A DNA stretch of 64,000 nucleotides from an uncultured Kiritimatiellota bacterium (GTDB lineage Bacteria; Verrucomicrobiota; Kiritimatiellia; RFP12; UBA1067): assembly GCA_934621385.1 (NCBI GenBank), contig CAKTUI010000004.1, positions 1-64,000 on the forward strand, read 5' to 3'. A program made the translations under genes and the position numbers. Shown here one piece after another: positions 26,531-36,351 of the stretch. Each line of letters begins with the position of its first letter. Positions within the stretch are counted from its first letter, which is position 1. The notes beneath the pieces were generated by a model. It had not been told where the DNA came from. It did not search any database and worked only from the letters and a program-made list of their open reading frames with translations.

Positions 26531-26617
26531 ATGAACGACGCGAACATCACAACGCTCTTCCTTCTTGGAAGCCTTGGTCTCGAGCTTACTCAGCGCGGGG
26601 CGCGCTCGGTTTTGTGA
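26531..26617 (+). CDS. leuL: Leucine-rich leader peptide of the leu operon
   Basis: A 28-codon ORF with an AAGGA-like ribosome-binding site 6 bases upstream. Seven of its residues are Leu, and six of those fall within residues 9-19 (LFLLGSLGLEL). The ORF is followed by a terminator hairpin and then leuA. This is the layout of leucine operon attenuation, in which ribosome stalling at Leu codons under leucine shortage prevents termination. The peptide itself is not expected to have a function. It is shorter than normal gene-calling limits. Confidence 0.7.
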   Translation: MNDANITTLFLLGSLGLELTQRGARSVL

Positions 26618-26651
26618 GGTTTTCGACAACCATGACAAACCACGGCAAGCG

Positions 26652-26682
26652 ACCCCGCTCGAAAGAGAGGGGTTGTTTTGTA
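26652..26682 (+). terminator. Attenuator terminator before leuA
   Basis: Stem ACCCC-CTC / GAG-GGGGT with a GAAA tetraloop (26652-26673), followed by TTGTTTTGT. It sits 35 bases after the leader-peptide stop and 17 bases before leuA. A competing antiterminator could form from the GC-rich end of the leader ORF (CGCGGGGCGCGC region near 26594-26606). Confidence 0.7.
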
Positions 26683-26698
26683 TAAGAAAAGAGATACA

Positions 26699-28216
26699 AT
26701 GGACACGATTAAAATATTCGATACAACGCTGCGAGACGGCGAACAGGCCCCCGGCTACTCAATGAACCTCGAAGAGAAGGTGCGCATGGCCCTTCAGCTT
26801 GAGGCCCTCGGCGTGGATGTCATGGAAGCCGGCTTCGCCATCGCCTCCAAGGGTGACTTCGATTCCGTCAAGGCGATCGCCGATGCCGTGAAGACCTCGT
26901 CCGTCTGCTCCCTCGCTCGCGCCCTCGAAAAGGACATCGACGCGGCGACGGATGCCATCGCAACGGCCGTCCATCCGCGCATCCACACCTTTATCGCGAC
27001 CAGCGATCTGCACCTCCAGTACAAGCTGAAAATCAGCCGCGAGGACTGCCTGAGCCAGATTCGGAAGGCCGTCTCCTACGCCCGCAATCGCTGCGCCGAA
27101 GTCGAGTTCTCGGCCGAGGATGCCTCGCGCACCGATCCCGAGTTCCTCTGCCAGGCGGTCGAGACCGCCATTGCCGCCGGCGCAAGCGTCGTGAACATCC
27201 CCGACACCGTCGGCTACGCAACCCCCGAGGAGTTCGGCCGGCTGATTCGGACGATTCACGACAACGTCAAGGGAATGGACAAGGCCGTCATCTCCGTCCA
27301 CTGCCACAATGACCTCGGTCTCGCCGTCGCCAACACGTTTGCCGGCATCGAGAATGGTGCGCGGCAGGCCGAATGCACGATTACGGGCATCGGCGAGCGC
27401 GCGGGAAATGCCGCGCTCGAAGAGATTGCCATGGGCCTGCGCACCCGTGCGGACTTCTACAAGGGCTTGAGCTGCGGCATCCATACGGAGGAAATCGCCC
27501 GCACGGCGAAACTGCTCTCGACCATCACCACGGTCAAGATTGCCCCCAACAAGCCCATCGTTGGCGCGAACGCCTTCGCCCACGAGAGCGGCATTCACCA
27601 GCACGGTGTCCTCTCGAAGGCCGAGACCTACGAAATCATGACGCCAGAATCGGTCGGCATGCAGAAGACGGAGCTCGTGCTCGGCAAGCACTCAGGCCAG
27701 CATGCGCTCGAAACGCGCCTCCACGACCTCGGCTACGACCTCACGCCCGAGCGCATCAAGGAAGTCTTCGAGGCCTTCAAGAACCTCGCTGACCGCAAGA
27801 AACGCATCACCGACCGCGACCTCGTCGCACTGGCCGAGTCGCACGTCGCCTACAAGCCCAGCAGCACCAACGGCTGGAAGCTCGACTCGTTCGTCGTGAA
27901 CAGCGGCAACCACATGAGCGCCACGGCCCAGGTCACCCTGACGAAGGGCGACCAGAAGGTGCTGGAAGCCGCCATCGGCACCGGTCCCATCTACGCCTCG
28001 TTCAAGGCGATTGAGAAGATTATCCACCACAAGTTCGTGCTGGAGGACTACCGAATTGACGCGGTGACCGAACACCGCGACGCCCTGGGCGAAGTGCTTG
28101 TCAGGATTTCGGACGAGAACGGCTCCTACCGTGGGCGCGGCGTTTCGACGGACGTAATCGAGGGCTCGATCCTCGCCTTGCTGGTGGCGGTGAACCGCAT
28201 GATGGAGGGTAAGTAA
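26699..28216 (+). CDS. leuA: 2-isopropylmalate synthase
   Basis: The 505-residue enzyme condenses acetyl-CoA with 2-ketoisovalerate, the first committed step to leucine. It shows [18 protein letters not shown], the metal-binding [39 protein letters not shown] residues ([16 protein letters not shown]) and [15 protein letters not shown]-terminal LeuA dimer regulatory domain follows ([17 protein letters not shown]), typical of feedback by leucine. The start at 26699 was preferred over an in-frame start at 26678, which lies in the attenuator T tract. First structural gene of leuACDB. Confidence 0.95.
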   Translation: MDTIKIFDTTLRDGEQAPGYSMNLEEKVRMALQLEALGVDVMEAGFAIASKGDFDSVKAIADAVKTSSVCSLARALEKDIDAATDAIATAVHPRIHTFIATSDLHLQYKLKISREDCLSQIRKAVSYARNRCAEVEFSAEDASRTDPEFLCQAVETAIAAGASVVNIPDTVGYATPEEFGRLIRTIHDNVKGMDKAVISVHCHNDLGLAVANTFAGIENGARQAECTITGIGERAGNAALEEIAMGLRTRADFYKGLSCGIHTEEIARTAKLLSTITTVKIAPNKPIVGANAFAHESGIHQHGVLSKAETYEIMTPESVGMQKTELVLGKHSGQHALETRLHDLGYDLTPERIKEVFEAFKNLADRKKRITDRDLVALAESHVAYKPSSTNGWKLDSFVVNSGNHMSATAQVTLTKGDQKVLEAAIGTGPIYASFKAIEKIIHHKFVLEDYRIDAVTEHRDALGEVLVRISDENGSYRGRGVSTDVIEGSILALLVAVNRMMEGK

Positions 28217-28217
28217 G

Positions 28218-29480
28218 ATGAGCATGACGATGACGCAGAAGATTCTCGCGGCACACGCGGGAAAGAAGGAAGTCCACGCCGGCGAACTGGTGATGGCGAA
28301 ACTCGACCTCGTGCTCGGGAACGACATCACGACGCCCGTGGCCGTCGGGGAGTTCCCGAAGTTCGGTCGCGAGAAGGTCTTCGACAAGACGAAGATTGCC
28401 CTTGTCCCCGACCACTTCACGCCCAACAAGGACATCAAGGCCGCCGCGCAGTGCGCCTGCATGAGGGCTTTCGCCAAGTCCCAGGAAATCAAGAACTACT
28501 TTGAGGTCGGCCACGACTGCGGCGTTGAGCACGCCCTTCTGCCTGAAAAGGGCCTCGTCACGGCGGGCGACCTCATCATCGGGGCCGACAGCCACACCTG
28601 CACCTACGGTGCGCTCGGGGCCTTCTCGACGGGCGTCGGTTCGACGGACATGGCCGCCGGCATGGCCGCCGGCGAGACCTGGTTCCGCATTCCCTCGGCC
28701 ATCAAGGTCGTGCTCACCGGCAAGCCTCGGCGGTATGTTGGCGGAAAGGATCTCGTCCTCCACCTCATCGGCATGATTGGCGTTGACGGTGCGCGCTACC
28801 AGTCCCTCGAATTCACGGGGCCGGGCGTTGCCGAACTCACCATGGACGACCGCTTCACTGTGGCCAACATGGCCATTGAGGCCGGTGCAAAGAACGGCAT
28901 CTTCCCCGTGGACGCGGCAACCCGCGCCTATCTCTCCGAGCACGGCGCGAAGGAGCCGACGGTTTACGAGGCCGATGCCGACGCGGAATACGTTCGGACG
29001 ATTGAAATCGACCTCGGCGCACTTAAGCCGACCGTCGCTTTTCCGCACCTTCCGTCCAACGTGCGCACGATTGACGAGGTCGGCGACATTGCCATTGACC
29101 AGGTTGTCATCGGGTCGTGCACGAACGGGCGCATCAGCGATCTCCGCATCGCCGCCGATGTCCTGAAGCGCCATACGGTCGCCCCCGGCGTTCGCTGCAT
29201 CGTCATCCCCGCGACCCAGAAGATCTATCTCCAGGCTGTGGAGGAAGGTCTTGTGACCCAGTTCGTTCAGGCCGGTTGCGTCGTCTCGACCCCGACCTGC
29301 GGACCGTGCCTCGGCGGCTACATGGGCGTTCTGGCGAAGGGCGAACGGTGCGTCTCGACGACGAACCGAAACTTCGTCGGCCGCATGGGACACATCGAAT
29401 CTGAAATCTACCTCGCCTCGCCGGCCGTTGCCGCCGCGAGCGCCATCACGGGTAAAATCTCTGCACCGGAAGGAATCTAA
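28218..29480 (+). CDS. leuC: 3-isopropylmalate dehydratase large subunit
   Basis: This 420-residue protein belongs to the shorter archaeal/thermophile-type LeuC (HacA-like) group. The Fe-S cluster cysteines are visible in [17 protein letters not shown] and in [16 protein letters not shown]. The active-site region [20 protein letters not shown] is intact. With LeuD it isomerises 2- to 3-isopropylmalate. It starts 1 base after leuA. Confidence 0.94.
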   Translation: MSMTMTQKILAAHAGKKEVHAGELVMAKLDLVLGNDITTPVAVGEFPKFGREKVFDKTKIALVPDHFTPNKDIKAAAQCACMRAFAKSQEIKNYFEVGHDCGVEHALLPEKGLVTAGDLIIGADSHTCTYGALGAFSTGVGSTDMAAGMAAGETWFRIPSAIKVVLTGKPRRYVGGKDLVLHLIGMIGVDGARYQSLEFTGPGVAELTMDDRFTVANMAIEAGAKNGIFPVDAATRAYLSEHGAKEPTVYEADADAEYVRTIEIDLGALKPTVAFPHLPSNVRTIDEVGDIAIDQVVIGSCTNGRISDLRIAADVLKRHTVAPGVRCIVIPATQKIYLQAVEEGLVTQFVQAGCVVSTPTCGPCLGGYMGVLAKGERCVSTTNRNFVGRMGHIESEIYLASPAVAAASAITGKISAPEGI

Positions 29481-29483
29481 CGA

Positions 29484-29984
29484 ATGAACGCACAAGGTAA
29501 AGCATTCAAGTACGGCGATAACGTCGACACCGACGTCATCATCCCCGCACGGTATCTCAACACGCCCGACCCGAAGGAACTCGCGGCGCACTGCATGGAG
29601 GATATTGACGCAGGCTTCGTAAAGGCCGTCAAGCCCGGGGACGTGATTGTCGCCGGTCGCAACTTCGGCTGCGGCAGTTCGCGTGAACACGCGCCCATCT
29701 CAATCAAGGCGAGCGGCGTGGCCTGCGTCATCGCCGCCAGTTTTGCACGCATCTTCTACCGTAACGCGCTGAATGTCGCGCTCCCCATCCTCGAATGCCC
29801 CGAGGCCGCCGCCGCCATTGCCGCTTGCGACACCGTTTCGGTGGACTTCGAGACGGGCCGCATCACCGACGAGACCAGCGGTCAGACCTTTACGGCCGAG
29901 CCCTTCCCGCCATTCATGCGCGACCTGATCGCCGCTGGTGGACTCGCCGCCTACCTGAGCAAGAAAGGAGCGATGAACGCATGA
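29484..29984 (+). CDS. leuD: 3-isopropylmalate dehydratase small subunit
   Basis: The 166-residue swivelling-domain partner of LeuC. Family motifs are [37 protein letters not shown] and [18 protein letters not shown]. The length matches the archaeal-type LeuD that accompanies short LeuC. Its stop overlaps the leuB ATG as ATGA. Confidence 0.95.
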   Translation: MNAQGKAFKYGDNVDTDVIIPARYLNTPDPKELAAHCMEDIDAGFVKAVKPGDVIVAGRNFGCGSSREHAPISIKASGVACVIAASFARIFYRNALNVALPILECPEAAAAIAACDTVSVDFETGRITDETSGQTFTAEPFPPFMRDLIAAGGLAAYLSKKGAMNA

Positions 29985-31060
29985 AGAAGACGATTGCCGT
30001 TATCCCCGGGGATGGCATTGGTCCCGAGATTGTCGCCGAAGCCATGAAGGCACTCGCCGCCGTCGGCAAGCGCTTCGGGCACACCTTTGACATGACCGTC
30101 TACCCCGTCGGCGGAGCCGCCTACGACTTGTGCGGGGATTGCCTGCCCGACACGACGCTCGCCGCCTGCCGTGCGGCGGATGCGATTCTGCTCGGTGCCG
30201 TCGGCGGGCCGAAATGGGACGCTCTGCCCGCCGAGAAGCGGCCCGAACGCCGCGCCCTTCTTACGCTCCGCGCCGAACTCGGCCTCTACGGCAACCTGCG
30301 CCCCGCCAAGGTCTGGCAGGCCCTCAAGGGCGCGAGCCCGCTGAAGGACGAGATCGTCAACGGAGGAATCGACGTCCTCGTCGTCCGCGAACTCACGGGC
30401 GGCATCTACTTCGGATCGCATGAGCGTGCGGCGGACGGCAAGTCCGCCCGGGACATCATGCCCTACTCCGTCGCCGAAATCGAGCGCATTGCCCGCATCG
30501 CCTTTGAGGCCGCCCGCAAGCGCAATCGCCGCGTGACGAGCGTGGACAAGGCGAATGTCCTCGCAACCTCCCGCCTCTGGCGCGAGACGGTCACCGCCCT
30601 GCAGGCGAAGGACTATGCCGATGTCGCCCTTGACCACATGTATGTCGACAACGCCGCCATGCAGCTCGTGCGCAACCCGTCCCACTTTGACGTGCTGCTC
30701 ACCGAGAATATGTTCGGCGATATTCTCTCCGACGAGGCCTCGCAGATTACCGGCTCCATCGGTATGTTGCCGTCCGCGTCGCTCGGCGAGGGTGGACACG
30801 GACTGTACGAGCCAATCCACGGTTCGGCCCCCGATATTGCCGGCAAGGGCATCGCGAATCCGCTTGCGACCATCCTTTCCGTCTCGCTGATGCTCCGCCA
30901 TTCCTTTGGACTGGTCGCGGAGTCGGATGCCGTCGAGAAGGCCGTTGAGGCCGTCATTGGGCGCGGCGTTCGCACGGTGGACATCGCCGGAAGCGACTCC
31001 GCCGCCGTCTCGACCTCCGAAATGGGCACGGCCGTGGCCGATGAAATCCTCGTCTCTTAG
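29981..31060 (+). CDS. leuB: 3-isopropylmalate dehydrogenase
   Basis: The 359-residue NAD-dependent enzyme produces 2-oxoisocaproate. Motifs are [69 protein letters not shown] and the metal-binding [20 protein letters not shown]. The ATG at 29981 was chosen because it overlaps the leuD stop and begins the conserved N-terminus. It ends the operon before a bidirectional terminator. Confidence 0.96.
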   Translation: MKKTIAVIPGDGIGPEIVAEAMKALAAVGKRFGHTFDMTVYPVGGAAYDLCGDCLPDTTLAACRAADAILLGAVGGPKWDALPAEKRPERRALLTLRAELGLYGNLRPAKVWQALKGASPLKDEIVNGGIDVLVVRELTGGIYFGSHERAADGKSARDIMPYSVAEIERIARIAFEAARKRNRRVTSVDKANVLATSRLWRETVTALQAKDYADVALDHMYVDNAAMQLVRNPSHFDVLLTENMFGDILSDEASQITGSIGMLPSASLGEGGHGLYEPIHGSAPDIAGKGIANPLATILSVSLMLRHSFGLVAESDAVEKAVEAVIGRGVRTVDIAGSDSAAVSTSEMGTAVADEILVS

Positions 31061-31083
31061 TCGACGAAGTGGAAGAAAAGAGA

Positions 31084-31126
31084 AATTGCGCGTGGTTGGC
31101 TATTCCAACCACGCGCAATTCTTTTG
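31084..31126. terminator. Bidirectional terminator between leuB and pyrK
   Basis: A perfect 16 bp stem (AATTGCGCGTGGTTGG, 31084-31099, with its complement at 31105-31120) and a 5-base loop. T-rich tracts flank both sides (CTTTTGG on plus, TTTCTCTTTTC on minus). It serves the convergent leu operon and pyrK. Confidence 0.88.
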
Positions 31127-31151
31127 GACTTCAGTCCCTTCGCGCTGCCGA

Positions 31152-31937
31152 TTAGTCCCAGACGAGATCCTCGGCCCTGAACACTGGTCCTTCGATACAG
31201 CAGCGCGAATTGCCGCGCACGGTCTTCTGAATGCACGCGTAGCAGGCCCCAACACCGCACACCATGTGGCGATCCATCGAAATCCATCCCCGCGACCTTG
31301 TCCCTGTCGAACGCAGGGCGACGGCCTTCAACATGCCGTCCGGCCCGCAGGCGAAGAGTTCAAAGGGCTTGCGCATCTCGCGCAGACGGATGAGTTCATC
31401 GTCAAGCGGATCGGTCACGAGTCCCTTGACACCCGCGCTGCCGTCGTTCGTCGCCGCATGGACGGCCACGCCCAGCGCGGCAAACTTGTCCAGTGCGAGC
31501 AAGTCGTCCTTCGTTCGTCCACCGACGAAGAGCGCAATGTCATCACGCGAAACGCCATTCGCAAGCAGTCGCCTCGCAAGGAAGTAGAGCGGGGCAACGC
31601 CAAAGCCGCCGCCCACCAAAAGTGCCGCGCCCGCACATTTGACGGGAAAACCGTGTCCAAGCGGCCCGAGGACCGAGATCGTGTCCCCGACCTGTACGCC
31701 GTTCAGCGCAGCCGTGCCGCGCCCGACTGTCTTGTAGAGAACGAACACCTTGCCGTCCTCCGCATTGAAGACGGAGAACGGACGACGCAATGCACTCGCC
31801 TCCAGGGCCGGGACGCGCACATGGACGAACTGCCCGGGCTGCACTTCCGCCGCCATCTTCGGTGCTTCAAAGACAAGATAACGATAGCCGCTCCCAATTT
31901 CCTCGTGAACGACGACCTTGCACTTCTCATCCAGCAT
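31152..31937 (-). CDS. pyrK: Dihydroorotate dehydrogenase electron-transfer subunit PyrK-like
   Basis: The 261-residue flavoprotein has an FAD-binding motif LRRPFSVFN, the NAD-binding LLVGGGFGVAPLYFLARRL and a C-terminal [2Fe-2S] cluster motif MVCGVGACYACIQ, with a further Cys in RCCIEGPVF. This is the PyrK pattern. PyrK passes electrons from PyrDB to NAD. No pyrD lies next to it, so the partner is elsewhere, or the protein serves another flavin reductase role. An AAAGGAAG ribosome-binding site precedes the ATG. Confidence 0.85.
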   Translation of the reverse strand: MLDEKCKVVVHEEIGSGYRYLVFEAPKMAAEVQPGQFVHVRVPALEASALRRPFSVFNAEDGKVFVLYKTVGRGTAALNGVQVGDTISVLGPLGHGFPVKCAGAALLVGGGFGVAPLYFLARRLLANGVSRDDIALFVGGRTKDDLLALDKFAALGVAVHAATNDGSAGVKGLVTDPLDDELIRLREMRKPFELFACGPDGMLKAVALRSTGTRSRGWISMDRHMVCGVGACYACIQKTVRGNSRCCIEGPVFRAEDLVWD

Positions 31938-31971
31938 GATACACTTCCTTTCCTATCCCTTTTCCCTTTGA

Positions 31972-32595
31972 CTATTCGACGGACTTCACTCTCACCAAAA
32001 CCGACTTCAGGCTCTGCCACATGGATGTCTTGATGGCCTTCACCTTCGGGGTCACGGGACCGAATCGAAGGATGAATTCAGGCGAATAGGTCACCAGGAC
32101 ATTCCGGATGCTCCCCTTCTCAATCCACTGACCGGGTGCACCGCCTACGCTCGGGAACCACTTCTTGAGCGCATTGCCGCCCAAGACAACGAGCACCTTC
32201 GCACGGGGAATCGCCCCGTCACAAATGATGGGAGCCGTCTCGGGCATCTTGCCAAGTGCCGCGATAATCTTTGACATCATCTCCGTTCCGCCGGGCGAAA
32301 GCGGCCTGTCGTGCAGGAAGACGAAGTCGTACCGTCCAGACAATGCCGCAGGCGCGGCGGACTTGGGTGGAGCGGAGGGTGTACGCACCTCCCTCGGCAC
32401 GGACGCATCACGACGCGGCGGAACGGGTGCGTGAGCAGATCCCGAAGTGGAAGCCGTGGCCGTCGGCGCGGCGAACCGTGGCTTTTCGAGAGGCGAAAGC
32501 AACTCTCGCGCACATTCAACGGAACGAACACCGAGCTCACGCTCCAGCGCAAGCTCGGCTTCGAGTCCATCAAGAATGTAGTCGAGGGCGGTCAC
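31972..32595 (-). CDS. Divergent uracil-DNA glycosylase-superfamily-like protein
   Basis: The 207-residue protein starts with GTG overlapping the galE stop (GTGA). The C-terminal two thirds look like a family-4-type UDG fold: a GGTEMMSKIIAALGKMPE segment, VLVVLGGNALKKWFP, and VLVTYSPEFILRF (compare the TYHPxxLLR end motif) followed by KAIKTSMWQSLKSVL. The expected GEAPG active-site motif and the Fe-S cysteines of family 4 are not evident (FLHDRPLSPGG instead). It may be a catalytically altered relative. A proline/alanine-rich linker separates the helical N-terminus from this domain. Confidence 0.5.
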   Translation of the reverse strand: MTALDYILDGLEAELALERELGVRSVECARELLSPLEKPRFAAPTATASTSGSAHAPVPPRRDASVPREVRTPSAPPKSAAPAALSGRYDFVFLHDRPLSPGGTEMMSKIIAALGKMPETAPIICDGAIPRAKVLVVLGGNALKKWFPSVGGAPGQWIEKGSIRNVLVTYSPEFILRFGPVTPKVKAIKTSMWQSLKSVLVRVKSVE

Positions 32596-33629
32596 GCCTG
32601 CTTTGGCTTATTGTACCCGTACGGGTTCTTCTTCTGCCAACGCCAGGTGTCTTCGCACATTTCCTCAATGCCGCGCTCGGCCTTCCAGCCAAGCTCCTTG
32701 AGTGCCAGTGCCGGATCGGCCCAGCACTCGGCGATGTCGCCGGGACGACGGGGGCAAATCTTATAGGGAACAGGACGACCCGAGGCCTTCTCGAAGGCCT
32801 TCACAATCTGAAGGACCGAATAGCCGTGCCCCGTGCCAAGGTTGTAGATCTTGAGTCCGAGCGTCGGCTCCTTCTCAAGTTTCTCAATCGCCTTGAGATG
32901 CCCAATGGCGAGGTCGACGACATGGATGTAGTCGCGAACGCCCGTGCCATCCGGGGTCGGATAGTCGTTGCCGAACACGTTGAGTTCGGGACGGCGACCA
33001 ATGGCGACCTGCGCGACGTAAGGCAACAAGTTGTTCGGGATGCCAGCCGGGTCTTCGCCAATCAGGCCGGACTTGTGCGCCCCAATCGGATTGAAGTAGC
33101 GGAGGAGAATGACATTCCACGACGGATCGGCCTTCTGGACGTCACGGAAAACCTGCTCCATCATCAGCTTCGTCCAACCATAGGGGTTCGTGCACCCCGG
33201 CGTCGGGAAGTCCTCGCGAATCGGCACGGACGGCGGCTGACCGTAGACCGTCGCCGACGACGAGAAGACTATGTTCTTGCAGTTGTGCTCACCAAGGCAC
33301 TTGAGCAACGTAAACGTTCCGCCGAGATTGTTGTTGTAGTACTTCAGGGGAATCTTCGTCGATTCGCCAACGGCCTTGAGCGCGGCGAAATGAATCGTCG
33401 CCTGGAAAGGAGCCTCCTTATCAAGAATCTCGTTCAGTTTCTTCTCGTTGCGGATGTCGACCTTGTAGAATGTCGGCGACTTGCCAGTGATGCGTTTGAC
33501 GCGAGCCAGCGACTTCTTCGAACTGTTGCACAGGTTGTCGACGACAACCACCTCATGCCCCGCATTCAGGAGCTCCACGACTGTATGGCTACCGATGAAG
33601 CCGGCACCGCCCGTCACAAGAATCTTCAT
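32592..33629 (-). CDS. galE: UDP-glucose 4-epimerase
   Basis: The 345-residue SDR enzyme has the NAD motif VTGGAGFIGSHTVVELL, VVVVDNLCNSS, catalytic Tyr-x3-Lys in TNPYGWTKLMMEQ and VILLRYFNPIGAHKSGLIGEDP, all GalE-typical. It interconverts UDP-glucose and UDP-galactose. The start at 33629 begins the family N-terminus (MKILVTGGAG) and has an AAGGAC ribosome-binding site. An upstream ATG at 33668 is rejected because it precedes the -10 element. Confidence 0.95.
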   Translation of the reverse strand: MKILVTGGAGFIGSHTVVELLNAGHEVVVVDNLCNSSKKSLARVKRITGKSPTFYKVDIRNEKKLNEILDKEAPFQATIHFAALKAVGESTKIPLKYYNNNLGGTFTLLKCLGEHNCKNIVFSSSATVYGQPPSVPIREDFPTPGCTNPYGWTKLMMEQVFRDVQKADPSWNVILLRYFNPIGAHKSGLIGEDPAGIPNNLLPYVAQVAIGRRPELNVFGNDYPTPDGTGVRDYIHVVDLAIGHLKAIEKLEKEPTLGLKIYNLGTGHGYSVLQIVKAFEKASGRPVPYKICPRRPGDIAECWADPALALKELGWKAERGIEEMCEDTWRWQKKNPYGYNKPKQA

Positions 33630-33656
33630 TGCAGAAATGTCCTTTCGTTGGAGGAT

Positions 33657-33665
33657 ATTATACCA
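33657..33665 (-). promoter_or_regulatory. TGGTATAAT promoter of galE
   Basis: Full extended -10 on the minus strand, 27 bases before the galE ATG. The shared GC-rich element (33670-33691) starts 7 bases upstream of the -10 hexamer, at nearly the same spacing as at the OppD-type gene. Confidence 0.65.
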
Positions 33666-33669
33666 CAAA

Positions 33670-33905
33670 CCGCCTGCTCGTGGGTTTGCGCAAAGCTGCC
33701 GCTCGGTCTCGGCTGCCCTGCCTCGGCGGTTATCACTGGTTGCGAACGGAGACCACTCCTACGGCTGCGAGCCGCACCGCACCTCTCGTGCGACCGCCGC
33801 GCGCGCCCCCTCACCCGAGAGGAAGGGCAAGCCGCACACAGGCACCACACGGCAGAAGGTTCTGCCGGCCTGCCGTCCGGCAGGCCCCGCCCATTCAGCC
33901 TGCCG
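33670..33905. repeat. Dispersed intergenic repeat X, copy 2
   Basis: Same block order as the copies at 25601 and 36386: CTGCTCGTGGGTTTGCGC, AAGCTGCCGCTCGGTCTCGG, CTCGGCGGTTATCACTGG, ACCTCTCGTGCGACCGCC, CACCCGAGAGG, and the palindrome GCCTGCCGTCCGGCAGGC (33868-33885). It fills the gap between galE and the upstream glycosidase gene. No coding potential is seen. Confidence 0.75.
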
Positions 33906-33941
33906 CGCTCCGACTATCCCACGCGGGGCCGTTTGGATTGA

Positions 33942-36044
33942 TCACGGAAGAGTCGACAGACTCGGACTATTGATATTGGCCGGGGAAACGGTGATGGTTT
34001 CGATACCATCACTCCTTTTGCCGCTCACGCGACGGCCATCCGACAAGGCCACATTCTCAAATGAAACATCTTTCCATGCTTTCGGGCATCCTCGAAAGTA
34101 ATACGCCTCGCCATCAATTTCGTGAACAAGCAACTCCATGACAGCTGTCGCCGCACCGCATTGCCCATCCATCTGCATCACACGCCGCCCATCACCAAAG
34201 GTCGTGAAACCATCGAACACCGCATTGTGATGCGAACCATGCCCCTCATCGCAGAAATACGCATCCCATGCTCGGAGCATCTCCACAGCGGCAATCGCAT
34301 TCCCCGCATCCGTCTGCAAGATGGATGCCCACGGCACGCACCATCCCGTCCAGAGTCCAGTCCCCTGCCGCGTCCAGTTTCGATAGGTTGACAGGAGGAT
34401 GTCACCGTTCGCACCCTGTCCACGCGGAATCACGTCAAAGGGATAGATCCCGGCCATGTGCGAATGGTGTCGATGGCTTTCGGTCAGGTTCACACCCTCG
34501 AAGATGCCGATGGACAACTTCGTCGACCCATCCGACAAGGAGTAACGCGGCAACCGCTTCTCAACATCTATCCAGCGTGGATCTGGCTGGACTCCCAGAC
34601 TTTTCGCCGCTTCAATGAGATCTCGGGAAAGACGGTGGCAAACCGCCAACTGAAAACTTGGATTACGCCCGACGGCGCGGTGGAAGTCACTGCCCATCCA
34701 TTCGGGACTCGGTCCAAACGGGAGGGCAAGCGTACCATCCGACGATTCCTCCATCATCGCAAGGTAAACATTCATCGCCCCCGTCATGAAGTCGTAGGCC
34801 GACTCACGCAAAAAATCCACATTCCCCGAATAGCGGACATAACGAAACATATTCACCGCCATCCAGGCCGTCGAAGCATGGTCAATCGTCCCCGTCCAAA
34901 AGCCGCCGATGCAAACGCCGCGATCATCGACCGAGTGCGGCAGGACATAGCCGTTCTCGAGGCCGACAAACTTCCGCGCATTTTCCCGAAGTCGCGGCCG
35001 CCAGGAGAGAATCATGCGAAAAAGTGGCATGAGGTTCTCGAAGTGCCCGCTTCGATAGGCCGGCGAGTAGCACTCCTGAACATTGATGTTAAAATGGTAG
35101 TCTCCATTCCAGGGCACGAGTCGGTCATTCTCCGTCCAGGGTCCCTGAAGGCCCGCCGGCACACCATCCGGGTCGGTCATCGCACCAAACCGGTAGATGC
35201 CGTAGTCAAAGATTCGTTGCAGGACAGGGTCAGGCACGGACACCCGCGCCCCCGTCGCCCAAAAGTGCGCCCAATTTGTACGCGACTCCTCCATGATGCG
35301 CACAAAGGGAACGGCCTTCATCTGCGGCGCATCACCACGGCGCGTCGCAACCAAGAGTTCCCGACCATTCCGAATAAAGTCAAGCGAGACGGACGGATCG
35401 GCCGGGAGCGACCAATCAAAGCCATTCGGTCGCATCGTCGGCCGTGTGAACCCGATGGGCTCAAGCACTCGCCGAACGGATGACTGCGACATTGCCGGAA
35501 AAGTCGAAACCGAATAGGCGAGCCCATCTGGAAAGCGAATCGCAAAGGTTCGCGAATCCTTCGACATGGCGAATTCAAGGAGTCGACCGTCGGCGAGGGC
35601 AATCGTCCCCACGCCTGTTCGTGTATTGAGTTCGCCATGGTGAAGCCTTGCCCCAGGCATCTTGACGACAACGCGCCCCAACGGCAGTAGGTAGGGATTT
35701 CGCGGTTCGCCCGCAATCGGATTTCGAGTAAAAAGACCGAGCAATCGCTCCTTCTCACCTGACCGCCAAAGGCTGACGATGTTCGTATAACTCTGTTCTT
35801 CCGTCCACGGATAGCCACCTCGATGATCCCAAAGATCCGACCGACCGACGGTCAGTCGCAGTTCATCGTCACCACCCCAGACAAGAACCCCCGTCACGCC
35901 GTCGGCAAATGCCATCCCCTCATGGCAATTTCCAAGGCGTGGGAAGTCCCAATAGACGCGCCCCTCCGCCTCGCCTGTCGCCGCGCCAACGGCACTTGCA
36001 ATCGACAGCCCAAGAACGAGCACCAGCTTTCTGCAGTCAACCAT
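33942..36044 (-). CDS. Secreted GH95-like (six-hairpin) glycoside hydrolase
   Basis: The 700-residue protein begins with a signal peptide (CRKLVLVLGLSIASAVGAA). The N-terminal part (WDFPRLGNCHEGMAFADG, GGDDELRLTVGRSDLWDHRG) and the (alpha/alpha)6 part (WNGDYHFNINVQECYSPAY, HRHHSHMAGIYPFD, WTGWCVPWASILQ, DGQCGAATAVMELLV) resemble GH95 alpha-L-fucosidases/galactosidases. It probably removes a terminal sugar from plant or host glycans. An in-frame extension upstream to 36311 encodes the first ~89 residues of DapB. The true product is probably the one from 36044, since only that exposes the signal peptide. Confidence 0.78.
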   Translation of the reverse strand: MVDCRKLVLVLGLSIASAVGAATGEAEGRVYWDFPRLGNCHEGMAFADGVTGVLVWGGDDELRLTVGRSDLWDHRGGYPWTEEQSYTNIVSLWRSGEKERLLGLFTRNPIAGEPRNPYLLPLGRVVVKMPGARLHHGELNTRTGVGTIALADGRLLEFAMSKDSRTFAIRFPDGLAYSVSTFPAMSQSSVRRVLEPIGFTRPTMRPNGFDWSLPADPSVSLDFIRNGRELLVATRRGDAPQMKAVPFVRIMEESRTNWAHFWATGARVSVPDPVLQRIFDYGIYRFGAMTDPDGVPAGLQGPWTENDRLVPWNGDYHFNINVQECYSPAYRSGHFENLMPLFRMILSWRPRLRENARKFVGLENGYVLPHSVDDRGVCIGGFWTGTIDHASTAWMAVNMFRYVRYSGNVDFLRESAYDFMTGAMNVYLAMMEESSDGTLALPFGPSPEWMGSDFHRAVGRNPSFQLAVCHRLSRDLIEAAKSLGVQPDPRWIDVEKRLPRYSLSDGSTKLSIGIFEGVNLTESHRHHSHMAGIYPFDVIPRGQGANGDILLSTYRNWTRQGTGLWTGWCVPWASILQTDAGNAIAAVEMLRAWDAYFCDEGHGSHHNAVFDGFTTFGDGRRVMQMDGQCGAATAVMELLVHEIDGEAYYFRGCPKAWKDVSFENVALSDGRRVSGKRSDGIETITVSPANINSPSLSTLP

Positions 36045-36311
36045 CAAGCCACCACTCCGTGCAAGCCATTCAGAAGCGCGGCAGTTTGGTCCGCGAATCG
36101 ATTCGCCCGCCTCGGCCGCCTTGCGGATAGCCCCCGGTACGGCCGTATGGTACAAGAAGTCGACAACGCCCTCGACATCCGAACGGCATGCGTGGTCGTA
36201 GCCCTCGGCAATGTCGACCTTCGAGACGACCTCCAGCTCATTTCCCTGCGCAGCGAGGTCGCACAACTTGCGGCCCATGCGTCCGGCCGCACCCAAAATC
36301 GCAATCTTCAT
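36045..36311 (-). pseudogene. dapB: 5' fragment of dapB fused in frame ahead of the glycosidase
   Basis: The frame starts MKIAILGAAGRMGRKLCDLA, the Rossmann N-terminus of dihydrodipicolinate reductase (GxxGxMG). It continues with VVSKVDIAEGYDHACRSD and GVVDFLYHTAVPGAIRKAAE, then departs from the family near residue 72. The remaining two thirds of DapB, including the catalytic HHxxK region, are absent. The fragment runs without a stop into the glycosidase gene. An insertion or rearrangement within dapB most likely put the glycosidase behind the dapB promoter. An intact dapB must exist elsewhere if lysine/diaminopimelate is made by this route. Confidence 0.7.
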
Positions 36312-36351
36312 GTTCGTTTCTTTCCTTTGTCGCCCTTGGCGGATGGAGAGG

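Noticed and set aside
26678..26698. Start of leuA at 26678
   Set aside because: It lies in the T tract of the attenuator, and the extra residues are not part of the LeuA family N-terminus.
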